From Granulicella arctica (GTDB lineage: Bacteria; Acidobacteriota; Terriglobia; Terriglobales; Acidobacteriaceae), in assembly GCF_025685605.1 (NCBI RefSeq), contig NZ_JAGTUT010000001.1, forward strand, positions 1,736,001 through 1,800,000: a stretch of 64,000 nucleotides of DNA. Reading direction: 5' to 3'. The translations under genes and the position numbers were made by a program. This document shows, piece by piece, positions 33,759 to 42,675 of this stretch; position 1 is the first letter of the stretch, and each line of letters opens with the position of its first letter. The notes under the pieces were generated by a model. The model did no database searches. It saw only the letters and a list, made by a program, of their open reading frames with translations, and was not told where the DNA came from.

Positions 33759-35375
33759 ATGAAGATCGTTCTCGCCGAAAAAGTCTCGCCAGCCACCCTC
33801 GCCGTCTTCCAACAAGAGCCAGGCTGGAACATCGTCACCCCCGACCAGATCAAGAACGGTCTCGCCGCCGAGCTAGCCGATGCCGACGCCCTCGTCGTCC
33901 GCTCCGCCGTTCAGGCTGATGCCGCCCTCCTCGCTGCCGCCCCCAAGCTCCGCGTCATCGGCCGCGCCGGTGTCGGCGTCGACAACATCGACACTGCAGC
34001 CGCCACCCATCGCGGCATCGTCGTCATGAACACCCCTGGTGCCAACGCCGTAGCCGTCGCCGAGCTTACCCTCGGCCTCATGATCTCGCTCGCCCGCTCC
34101 ATCCCCCGCGCGAATGTCACCATGCACGCGGGCAAGTGGGACAAGAAGACCCTGCAGGGCTCCGAACTTCGCGGCAAGACCCTCGGCATCGTGGGCCTCG
34201 GCCGCATCGGCCTCGAGGTCGCCCGCCGCGCCCTCAGCTTCGGCATGACCATCATCGGCTACGATCCCTTCGTCGCTCCCGTAATCGCCCGCGAAAATTC
34301 AGTCACGCTCGTCCCCATCGACGAGATCTTCAAATCCTCCGACTACCTCACCCTCCACGTCGGCCTCACCACCCAGACCGAAGGCCTCGTCAACGCCACC
34401 TCGCTCGCCATCATGAAGAAGGGCATCCGCATCATCAACTGCGCCCGCGGCGAGCTCATCGTCGAGCAGGCCCTTGCCGACGCCGTCAAGTCCGGCCACA
34501 TCGGCGGCGCTGCCCTTGACGTCTTCCACCAGGAGCCCCTCAAAGAGTCGCCCTTCTACGGCCTCGATAACGTCATCCTCTCGCCCCACATCGCCGGAGC
34601 CACCGACGAGGCGCAGGAGGCCATCGGCATCCAGCTCGCCATGCAGGTCCGCGACTACCTCAAGCTCGGCGTCGTCCAGAATGCCGTCAACCTCCCCTCG
34701 CTCTCGCATGAGGAGTACCTTGAAGTCGCTCCCTACATTGAGATGGCCGAGCGCCTCGGGCGTTTCCTCGCCCACGCCACTCCCGGCAATCTGGAGAACA
34801 TCCAGCTCACCTACTCCGGTCGCATCGCCACCGGCAAGACCGACCTCATCCGCAACGCAGCCGTAGCCGGCATCTTCGCCACCTCCGAAGGCACCTCTGA
34901 GGTCAACCGGATCAATGCTGCCGCCATCGCCGCCGAGCGCGGCATTCGCTTGCAGGAAGATAAGAAGGAGTTCGTCACCGGCGGATCAGGCTCCGTCCTC
35001 AAGCTCGTCCTCCACTCCTCTGAAGGAGATGTCAGCTCCTCCGCCACCGTCCTCCACGGCACCTCACCCCGCCTGCTTACCTACGATGGCATCGACATCG
35101 AGGCACCCCTCAACGGTACCCTTGTCGTCATCCGCAACCACGACGTCCCCGGCGTCATCGGTCGCATCGGCACCATCCTCGGCGAGCACTCCCTCAACAT
35201 CGCCAACTTCGCCCTGGGTCGTTCGGTCCACTCCCAGCGTGTTCCGCAGGGCCAGGCACTTGCCGTTGTGCAGATCGATGTTCAACAAGCCACTGCCGCC
35301 ACTGCCGCCATCGATGCGCTACGCAAAGTAGAAGCGATTGCCAGCGTCCGCCTCATTGAACTAGGCAAGCTCTAG
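33759..35375 (+). CDS. serA: D-3-phosphoglycerate dehydrogenase
   Basis: SerA catalyses the first step of phosphorylated serine synthesis, oxidising 3-phosphoglycerate with NAD. The 538-residue length fits the long form. An N-terminal substrate domain is followed by the Rossmann NAD site GKTLGIVGLGRIGLEVARRA. Catalytic Arg lies in INCARGELI, Glu in FHQEP, and His in LSPHIAGAT. An intervening (ASB-type) domain spans about 320-450. A C-terminal ACT domain (LVVIRNHDVPGVIGRIGTILGEHSLNIANFALGR) is the usual site of serine feedback. It stands alone with 130 bases upstream. Confidence 0.96.
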   Translation: MKIVLAEKVSPATLAVFQQEPGWNIVTPDQIKNGLAAELADADALVVRSAVQADAALLAAAPKLRVIGRAGVGVDNIDTAAATHRGIVVMNTPGANAVAVAELTLGLMISLARSIPRANVTMHAGKWDKKTLQGSELRGKTLGIVGLGRIGLEVARRALSFGMTIIGYDPFVAPVIARENSVTLVPIDEIFKSSDYLTLHVGLTTQTEGLVNATSLAIMKKGIRIINCARGELIVEQALADAVKSGHIGGAALDVFHQEPLKESPFYGLDNVILSPHIAGATDEAQEAIGIQLAMQVRDYLKLGVVQNAVNLPSLSHEEYLEVAPYIEMAERLGRFLAHATPGNLENIQLTYSGRIATGKTDLIRNAAVAGIFATSEGTSEVNRINAAAIAAERGIRLQEDKKEFVTGGSGSVLKLVLHSSEGDVSSSATVLHGTSPRLLTYDGIDIEAPLNGTLVVIRNHDVPGVIGRIGTILGEHSLNIANFALGRSVHSQRVPQGQALAVVQIDVQQATAATAAIDALRKVEAIASVRLIELGKL

Positions 35376-35473
35376 AGGGCAGCTCCGGCCGCGGCCGCCC
35401 ACGCAGCCCGAGGCCGGAGCGAACCCTTTACCATGGAAGCTGTACGCTATACACAGGGAACACCTAGACACCT

Positions 35474-35812
35474 ATGCCGCTCTACGAGTACGAATGCACC
35501 GCCTGCCACAAGCACACCGAGAAGATCCAGAAGTTCTCTGATCCGGAGATCACCACCTGCCCGCACTGCAGTGGGACCCTCAAGCGCGTCATCACCGCAC
35601 CGGCCATCTCCTTCAAAGGCGGAGGCTGGTACGCCGATGGTTACGGCAACGCCAAGCCTGCAGGCGACAGCAAGACGACGCCCGCCGTATCGTCGAAGAC
35701 CGACAGCGCCTCGTCAAGCTCTGACAGTAGCAGCGCGACACCCGTCGCCGCTCCCGCAGCAGCCCCAGCCGCAGCACAGGCCGCTACCACTTCTACTTCA
35801 GACAAGAAGTAG
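35474..35812 (+). CDS. FmdB-family zinc-ribbon regulatory protein
   Basis: The 112-residue protein begins MPLYEYECTACHKHTEKIQKFSD and continues TTCPHCSGTLKRVITAPAISFKGGGWYADGY. This matches the FmdB/CxxC_CxxC_SSSS domain, a single zinc ribbon with two CxxC pairs (residues 9-12 and about 34-37). The C-terminal 50 residues are a low-complexity Ser/Ala/Pro/Thr tail of no known function. FmdB was named as a putative regulator of formamidase; most members have no proven role. The gene converges closely (24 bases) on the DUF6496 gene. Confidence 0.9.
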   Translation: MPLYEYECTACHKHTEKIQKFSDPEITTCPHCSGTLKRVITAPAISFKGGGWYADGYGNAKPAGDSKTTPAVSSKTDSASSSSDSSSATPVAAPAAAPAAAQAATTSTSDKK

Positions 35813-35836
35813 CTGTCTGCCCGCCGAAGCTGAGAG

Positions 35837-36100
35837 CTAATCCTTAGCGGGCGGCGGTGGCACTTTCTTACCAGCCTTCCGAGCCTCCGAGAGACCGATC
35901 GCAATCGCCTGCTTGGGATTGGTCACCTTCTGACCGCTGCCACTCTTCAGCTTGCCCTGCTTCATCGCCTTCATCTCAGTCTCGACACTCTTGCTCGCAG
36001 CCGGACTGTACTTCCGTGCCGCAGTTTTTCTAGCAGGAGCCTTCTTTCCCGCAGACTTTTTCGCCGGAGCCTTCTTCGATGCGGCCTTCTTCGTAGCCAT
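35837..36100 (-). CDS. DUF6496 protein with histone-H1-like Lys-rich N-terminus
   Basis: Residues 1-30 of this 87-residue protein are a Lys/Ala/Pro repeat (KKAASKKAPAKKSAGKKAPARK), like bacterial histone-H1-type DNA-binding tails. Residues 38-82 match the DUF6496 domain (VETEMKAMKQGKLKSGSGQKVTNPKQAIAIGLSEARKAGK), a short domain common in soil bacteria. Nucleoid binding is a reasonable inference from the tail. The reading frame on the opposite strand here is a shadow. Confidence 0.85.
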   Translation of the reverse strand: MATKKAASKKAPAKKSAGKKAPARKTAARKYSPAASKSVETEMKAMKQGKLKSGSGQKVTNPKQAIAIGLSEARKAGKKVPPPPAKD

Positions 36101-36166
36101 GGGTGAGTCCTCCGCTCGTAGGAGTTGAACACCGCTCGAAGAGTTGCACCAGCAGAAGTGCAGAGC

Positions 36167-37735
36167 CTAGCGCCGTCTGCGAATCAGCCAACCGACGACG
36201 CCCAGCGCCAGCACAAAGCCGAAGATCTCCAGCCCGATTACGACGCGATGTCCCCGCCCATGCGTCCGCCGCAGCGTTCCCTCGTCCCAAGCCGATCGCA
36301 CGCTCACAAGGTCGGCCGTCAGGCCCGGGATCGTAATTGCCTGAAGATCCGTCGTAGGCAGCGAACCGAAGATCCGCTCCGGCTGTGGCATCGCACCCGC
36401 GCGATCCTTTGGAATCGCCGCAATCAGCTTGTTGATCTCGGCATCGCGAGGATCGTTGAAGAACACCGTATCCGCCGTATTCGGAAACAGCGTAGCCGTT
36501 CCTGTCATCTTCTTCTCGATCGCCGCAACGCTATCCTGGCAAACACCCAGGCCGTAGTAGCCGCCAAACGGCATCGCCGGATGCCGCATATGCAGATGCG
36601 CGTAAGCGACCATCATCCGGCCCGTCAGCCGCGTCACCTCGACCGCATCTGCACCGCGATACTCATGCGCGTGCCGCCCAAGCACCCAGGGCTGATTCAG
36701 CTCATCCATCGTGCGAAACTCAGCCTTACCGTCGATCCCGAAGTACCAGGCGACACTCGCGTTGATCTTCGGCCCACGAATCGTCCACTCGTACTCTGCA
36801 TGGCTCACCGGCACCAGCAGGGGCCGCGTCGTATGCGGAATCAGGATCTGGGAGTTGATGAAGAACGGCATCATCACGTCCTGCCCCTTGTAATGAAAGT
36901 GGCCGAAGTTAGCAAAGTACCGCGCATCCGAGACCACGACATCGTGGCCCGTCGCAATCAGCGCCTGCACCAACTCCTCTGGCGTCGTCGCCTTACCGCC
37001 TGCGATCGAAGCTGTCGCCGAAGCCGTTCCACTAAGTCCGTTCATCGCCAACCGGTTCAGCACCTCGGATAGCCGCTGGCTCTCGGAGTGCAACGGTGCA
37101 AGCGCAGGATCGGCTCCATCGCCACGCACAACGCCGTCGCCAAGCGCACTTGTAAGCCCCTCGGTCGAGAACCCAGGTCGATCCGAAGGCTGATCCAGAT
37201 CAGCAGTCTCGCCTCGTTCGAGCGTGTACGGCCCAAGGTCGAGATACTCCTTCATCTGCTTCGTCGAAGCCTTCTTCACCGGCCCGCTCGGCGCACCGCC
37301 CGCCGTCGCTGTCTCTTCGACCTTCGCATCTTTTCCGGCAACATGCCCGACCACGCGAACCGTCGGATTGATCTCCCGCATCGTCCAGCCGGGAAAACGA
37401 TTCAGCCCCTCCCAGTCCTTGCCGAGAATCATCTTCCGCATGTGGTCTATCAACGCCGGGGTTAGCAGCGCCGGCCCGCGCTTCTGTCCCTCGTTCAACT
37501 GGGCGAGCATCGCCTCCGTAAACCCCGGCTGCGACGAAAGCTCCTGCATCATCTGCGAAAGCAACACCGTATTCGGCGGCATCGGCCCGCTCGGCACAAC
37601 ATACTTGGCATCGCTCCGACACCCGGCCAACGCCCCGACAACCGCCGCCGCGAGCACCCATCCCGCGCGACGCGAACGAACATAGCTGGACAACTGCAGG
37701 CCGACATAACCGGAGAGCGAGGATCGCAGACTCAT
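36167..37735 (-). CDS. Putative lipoprotein with C-terminal membrane helix
   Basis: The 522-residue protein (ATG 37735; alternative 37753) has a late signal segment, GWVLAAAVVGALAGC, ending in a lipobox. A long soluble region without any motif I recognise follows. A final hydrophobic helix (VVIGLEIFGFVLALGVVGWL) is capped by RRRR, the positive-inside pattern of a C-terminal anchor. Both ends would therefore attach to the membrane. The middle has aromatic-rich pieces such as FANFGHFHYKGQDVMMPFF and HLHMRHPAMPFGGYYGLG. I cannot name a family. It lies 29 bases downstream of gatB on the same strand and may be co-transcribed with it. Confidence 0.7.
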   Translation of the reverse strand: MSLRSSLSGYVGLQLSSYVRSRRAGWVLAAAVVGALAGCRSDAKYVVPSGPMPPNTVLLSQMMQELSSQPGFTEAMLAQLNEGQKRGPALLTPALIDHMRKMILGKDWEGLNRFPGWTMREINPTVRVVGHVAGKDAKVEETATAGGAPSGPVKKASTKQMKEYLDLGPYTLERGETADLDQPSDRPGFSTEGLTSALGDGVVRGDGADPALAPLHSESQRLSEVLNRLAMNGLSGTASATASIAGGKATTPEELVQALIATGHDVVVSDARYFANFGHFHYKGQDVMMPFFINSQILIPHTTRPLLVPVSHAEYEWTIRGPKINASVAWYFGIDGKAEFRTMDELNQPWVLGRHAHEYRGADAVEVTRLTGRMMVAYAHLHMRHPAMPFGGYYGLGVCQDSVAAIEKKMTGTATLFPNTADTVFFNDPRDAEINKLIAAIPKDRAGAMPQPERIFGSLPTTDLQAITIPGLTADLVSVRSAWDEGTLRRTHGRGHRVVIGLEIFGFVLALGVVGWLIRRRR

Positions 37736-37764
37736 CCCGTTATTAGAACCCACACAAGGCCGCT

Positions 37765-39243
37765 CTAGCTATCCAGCTTCTTGACAACCAGTTCATTCAG
37801 CATCGCCGGATTCGCCTGCCCCTTCGACAGCCGCATCACGTTGCCGACGAAGAACGCCGCAACCGTCTTCTTGCCGCCGCGATACTGCGCAACCTGGTTC
37901 GGATTCGCCGCAATTACCTCATCGATCATCGCCTCAATCGCCGCCACATCCGAGATCTGCTTCGGCTTATCCCGCTCGTACACCGCAGGAAAGTCCTTGC
38001 TCTCCGCGAACGAAGTATCGAGCAACTGCTTCAGCATCTTGCTCGAAAGCTCACCCGACTCCGCCAGATCCGCCGCCATCACGATCCCCTCAAGCGAGAC
38101 CGGCGACTGCTCCAGCTCAAGCCCCGCAAGCCGCAGCCGCATCGTCAGTTCACTCTGGATCAGGTTGGCCACCCGCTTCGGACTCTTCGCCTTCTTCGCC
38201 GCAGCCTCAAACCGATCTGCGAACTCCCGCGTCGCCGTCAGCGTTGCCGCATCCTGCGCTGTAATCTCGTACTCCGCAATCATGCGTTCGCGCCGCGCCT
38301 CCGGAAGCTCCGGCAGCATCGACAAAATCTCCGCCTGCCACGCCGCGCCAACCACAAGCGGCGGAAGATCCGGCTCAGGAAAGTAGCGGTAATCGTGCGC
38401 CTGCTCCTTCGATCGCATCGAGAACGTCCGTCCCTCAGCGTTGTTCCAAAGCCGCGACTCCTGCACGACGCGCCCGCCATCCTCGATCACGCCGATCTGC
38501 CGCTCAATCTCATACTCCACCGCCGAACGAATGTATCGAAAGCTGTTGACGTTCTTCACCTCAGCCTTCGTACCGTACTCCTTCGCACCTTTCAGCATCA
38601 CGCTCACGTTCGCGTCGCAGCGCAGCGAACCCTCTTCCATGTTGCAGTCGCTAACGCCCGTATAGAGCAGGATCTCCTTCAGCTTCGTCAGGTACTCGAA
38701 GACCTCGTCCGCGCTCCGAAGATCGGGCTCACTCACAATCTCAACCAGCGGTGTGCCGCATCGATTCAGGTCGATGTACGTCCGCGACGCCGAGTCCGCA
38801 AACCCATCGTGGATGCTCTTACCCGCATCTTCTTCCATGTGCAGCCGCGTCACGCCGATCCGCTTCGGCGCGCCCGCAGCATCGAGAACGTCAATCCAGC
38901 CGTTCTCGGCAATCGGCTTATCGAACTGGGAGATCTGATAGCCCTTCGGCGAATCCGGATAGAAGTAATTTTTACGCGAGAACACACTCGTCTCCCGAAT
39001 CTCGCAGTTAACCGCCTTCGCCGCCAGCACGGCAAACTCGACCGCTCGCCGATTCAGCACCGGCAGCGCGCCTGGCAACCCAAGACACGTCGGGCAAACA
39101 TGCGTATTCGGCTCGCCGCCATACTGATTGACGCACCCGCAGAACGCCTTCGAGGCAGTCAAAAGCTGAACGTGAACCTCCAGCCCGATCACAGGCTGGT
39201 ACTTGGCGAGAATCGCAGGCGAGAGTGCAGTCATAGTGGCCAT
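37765..39243 (-). CDS. gatB: Asp/Glu-tRNA amidotransferase subunit B
   Basis: GatB, with GatA and GatC, converts mischarged Glu-tRNA(Gln) or Asp-tRNA(Asn) to the correct amidated forms. The 492-residue length and motifs fit: YQPVIGLEVHVQL, CPTCLGLPGALPVLN, FSRKNYFYPDSPKGYQISQ, RLHMEEDAGKS, the EIVSEPDLRS loop and SLRCDANVS. The C-terminal YqeY-like tail ends with GNVMRLSKGQANP. GatA and GatC are not in the window. Three nearby ATG codons (39261, 39243, 39234) are possible. The gene diverges from the formate/nitrite channel gene with only about 50 bases between starts. Confidence 0.95.
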   Translation of the reverse strand: MATMTALSPAILAKYQPVIGLEVHVQLLTASKAFCGCVNQYGGEPNTHVCPTCLGLPGALPVLNRRAVEFAVLAAKAVNCEIRETSVFSRKNYFYPDSPKGYQISQFDKPIAENGWIDVLDAAGAPKRIGVTRLHMEEDAGKSIHDGFADSASRTYIDLNRCGTPLVEIVSEPDLRSADEVFEYLTKLKEILLYTGVSDCNMEEGSLRCDANVSVMLKGAKEYGTKAEVKNVNSFRYIRSAVEYEIERQIGVIEDGGRVVQESRLWNNAEGRTFSMRSKEQAHDYRYFPEPDLPPLVVGAAWQAEILSMLPELPEARRERMIAEYEITAQDAATLTATREFADRFEAAAKKAKSPKRVANLIQSELTMRLRLAGLELEQSPVSLEGIVMAADLAESGELSSKMLKQLLDTSFAESKDFPAVYERDKPKQISDVAAIEAMIDEVIAANPNQVAQYRGGKKTVAAFFVGNVMRLSKGQANPAMLNELVVKKLDS

Positions 39244-39293
39244 TCGAGACGATTCTACCAAGTCGCACCAGGTGAATCAGCATCTCATGCTTC

Positions 39294-40175
39294 ATGGTCT
39301 TCCAACTTCGTCGCCGCCAGCCAAAGCAGGAAGCTGCGTCCAGCAACGACGCCCAGAAAAACCTGCAGCGCCCGAGCGCACAGGAGATCTACGAGCAGGT
39401 CGCCAACAACGCCCGGCAGGAACTCGGCCGCTCCACCGTATCGCTCATCATCTCGGGCCTCGCCGGCGGCATCTTCATGGGTCTCTCCGCCCTCGGCACA
39501 GCCATAGCCCTCTCGATGCTTGGCCCCTCGACGCAGGCGCAGTTCGTCGCGAAGATGTTCTACCCGATCGGCTTTATCGTGGTCATCCTCGGCCGCTCCC
39601 AGCTCTTCACCGAAAACACACTTTACCCCGTCGCTCTCGTTCTGGCCGAAAAGAAGCATTTCTGGCACACAATGCGGCTCTGGGCCGCCGTCCTTCCTTC
39701 AAACGTCGTCGGCGCACTCTCATTCGCCTCCCTCGCGGCCCTCACTGGAGCCATCAGCCCCGAGATTGTCCGCTCTCTCAGCCAACTCGGTCTGGACGCC
39801 ACGCACCATCCGCCCTCCACCATCTTCTGGAGCGGCGTCATGGGCGGCTGGATCATCGCCACCGTCGCGTGGCTTGTCTCCGGCTCGCACTCCATCACCG
39901 GCTCCGTCATCATTATCTGGCTGCTCGCATTCGTAGTCGGCCTCGGCAACTTCGCCCACTGCATAGCTGCCAGCGGCGAAGTCTTCGCAGCCATTCTCAC
40001 CGGCCAGCTTCCATGGCTTGCGTTCCCGAAATGGTTCCTGCCCGCAGTCGCCGGCAATATCTGCGGCGGCGTCGGCATGGTCACCCTGCTCGAATACGGT
40101 CAGGTCATCTATGGAGGAGACGCCGACGCCGAAGCCATCCCTGCTCCTGAGAAGACTGAAAACGAGTCACTCTAA
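39294..40175 (+). CDS. Formate/nitrite transporter (FNT) family protein
   Basis: The 293-residue protein has six hydrophobic segments from about residue 48 to 270. It carries FNT features: GLAGGIFMGLSALG, the amphipathic LGRSQLFTENTLYPVALVL, the central ITGSVIIIWLLAFVVGLGNFAHCIAASGEVF with its pore His (NFAHCIA), and GNICGGVGMVTLLEYGQV. FNT pentamers pass formate, nitrite, hydrosulfide or lactate. Compared with FocA it has a long charged N-terminal tail (about 45 residues) and belongs to the YfdC-like branch. Substrate is unknown. Confidence 0.88.
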   Translation: MVFQLRRRQPKQEAASSNDAQKNLQRPSAQEIYEQVANNARQELGRSTVSLIISGLAGGIFMGLSALGTAIALSMLGPSTQAQFVAKMFYPIGFIVVILGRSQLFTENTLYPVALVLAEKKHFWHTMRLWAAVLPSNVVGALSFASLAALTGAISPEIVRSLSQLGLDATHHPPSTIFWSGVMGGWIIATVAWLVSGSHSITGSVIIIWLLAFVVGLGNFAHCIAASGEVFAAILTGQLPWLAFPKWFLPAVAGNICGGVGMVTLLEYGQVIYGGDADAEAIPAPEKTENESL

Positions 40176-40255
40176 ATTGAAGTGAGCTGGAGTATGCTCG
40201 CTTTCTGCGACCGGAATCGCCTCGGCGAATCCAATCCGCAAGAAGAGGTACTCCC

Positions 40256-41258
40256 ATGTCCGCAGCAACGGCAAAGATCGTCCGCTTCCACGAAACCGGT
40301 GGCCCCCAAAGTCCTCAAGCTTGAAGATCTTCCGATTCCCGAGCCGGGACCCGGCGAAGTTCGCCTCCGCGTAAAGGCGCTCGGCCTCAACCGTGCCGAG
40401 GTGATGTTCCGCCAGGGTCAATATCTCTACGCTCCCGAACTGCCCTCGCAGCTCGGCTACGAAGCCTCAGGCACAGTTGAAGCCGTCGGTCCCGACGTCG
40501 ACGCCACGTGGCTCGGCAAGACCGTCAGCACCGTCCCCTCGTTCCGCCTCACGGACTACGGCGTCTACGGCGAAGTAGCCATCGTGCCAACCTTCGCTCT
40601 GGCCGAGTACCCCGTCAACCTCTCCTACGAGCAGGGAACCTCCATCTGGATGCAGTACATCACCGCCTACGGCGCACTCATCCACTTCGGCAAGCTCAAC
40701 AGCAATGACTTCGTCCTCATCACCGCCGCAAGCAGCAGCGTCGGTCTCGCCGCCATCGAGATCGCCAACGCCGGAGGTGCAATCAGCATCGCGACGACGC
40801 GGACCTCAGCCAAGAAGGCAGAGCTTCTTGCCGCAGGAGCCGACTACGTGATTGCTACCGATGAGGAAGACCTTGTCGCTCGCGTGAACCAGATTACCGC
40901 AGGCAAAGGCGCGCGGATCGTCTTCGATCCCATCGCCGGAAAAGGTCTCGAAGCACTCGCCGCAGCGACAGCAGTCAGCGGCATCATCTTCGAATACGGT
41001 GCCCTCGCGACCGACCCGACACCCTACCCGCTCTTTCCAGCGCTCAGCAAACACCTCACCATCAAGGCCTACACGCTCTTCGAGATCGTTCCCTATCCAG
41101 CGCTCCTCGCCAAGGCGAAGCAGTACATCTACGAGCATCTCGCGGCTGGCGACTTCAATCCCCGCATCGACAAGAGCTTCCCGCTCGAGCAGATCGTCGA
41201 AGCGCATCGCTACATGGAGACAAACGCCCAGATCGGCAAGATCGTCGTCACCGTCTAG
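40256..41258 (+). pseudogene. Medium-chain zinc-independent/quinone-type oxidoreductase, frameshifted in a C5 run
   Basis: A normal gene would start at ATG 40256 (ribosome-binding site AGAGG upstream), giving MSAATAKIVRFHETGGP, then continue KVLKLEDLPIPEPGPGEVRLRV. The link is broken by one extra C in the run at 40303-40307, after which the original frame stops at 40322. The downstream 315 or so residues are intact and show the GroES-like part (GEVRLRVKALGLNRAEVMFRQG), the Rossmann part (TAASSSVGLAAIEIANAGGA), and the C-terminal QIVEAHRYMETNAQIGKIVV of zeta-crystallin/quinone-oxidoreductase-type enzymes. A sequencing error, a real mutation or expression from a downstream start are all possible. 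Confidence 0.8.
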
Positions 41259-41294
41259 CACCCTGCTTCCAGTTACGTCGTGAGAACTGCGTCA

Positions 41295-41337
41295 TTGTTG
41301 TACAGCGTCGACATGATCCGGCGACTCTGTACAACAA
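41295..41337. repeat. 11-bp inverted repeat between oxidoreductase and GH18 genes
   Basis: TTGTTGTACAG (41295-41305) and CTGTACAACAA (41327-41337) form perfect arms; inside them GTCG and CGAC extend the stem. It lies in the 130-base gap. There is no T-tract after it, so a regulator-binding site is as likely as a terminator. Confidence 0.55.
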
Positions 41338-41388
41338 CCGCCGTCTAACGGTTAAGCGCGTTGATTGCTCATGCAGCTTAACTGGTGA

Positions 41389-42663
<1,275 letters not shown>

Positions 42664-42675
42664 AATCAAACGAGC

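Noticed and set aside
35382..35419. CTCCGGCC/GGCCGGAG inverted repeat after serA as a terminator
   Set aside because: The loop is 22 bases of GC-rich sequence and no T-tract follows, so the evidence is too weak to list.
40256..40324. Programmed frameshifting in the oxidoreductase
   Set aside because: A C5 run without a slippery heptamer, downstream structure or known precedent in this family; mutation or sequence error is simpler.
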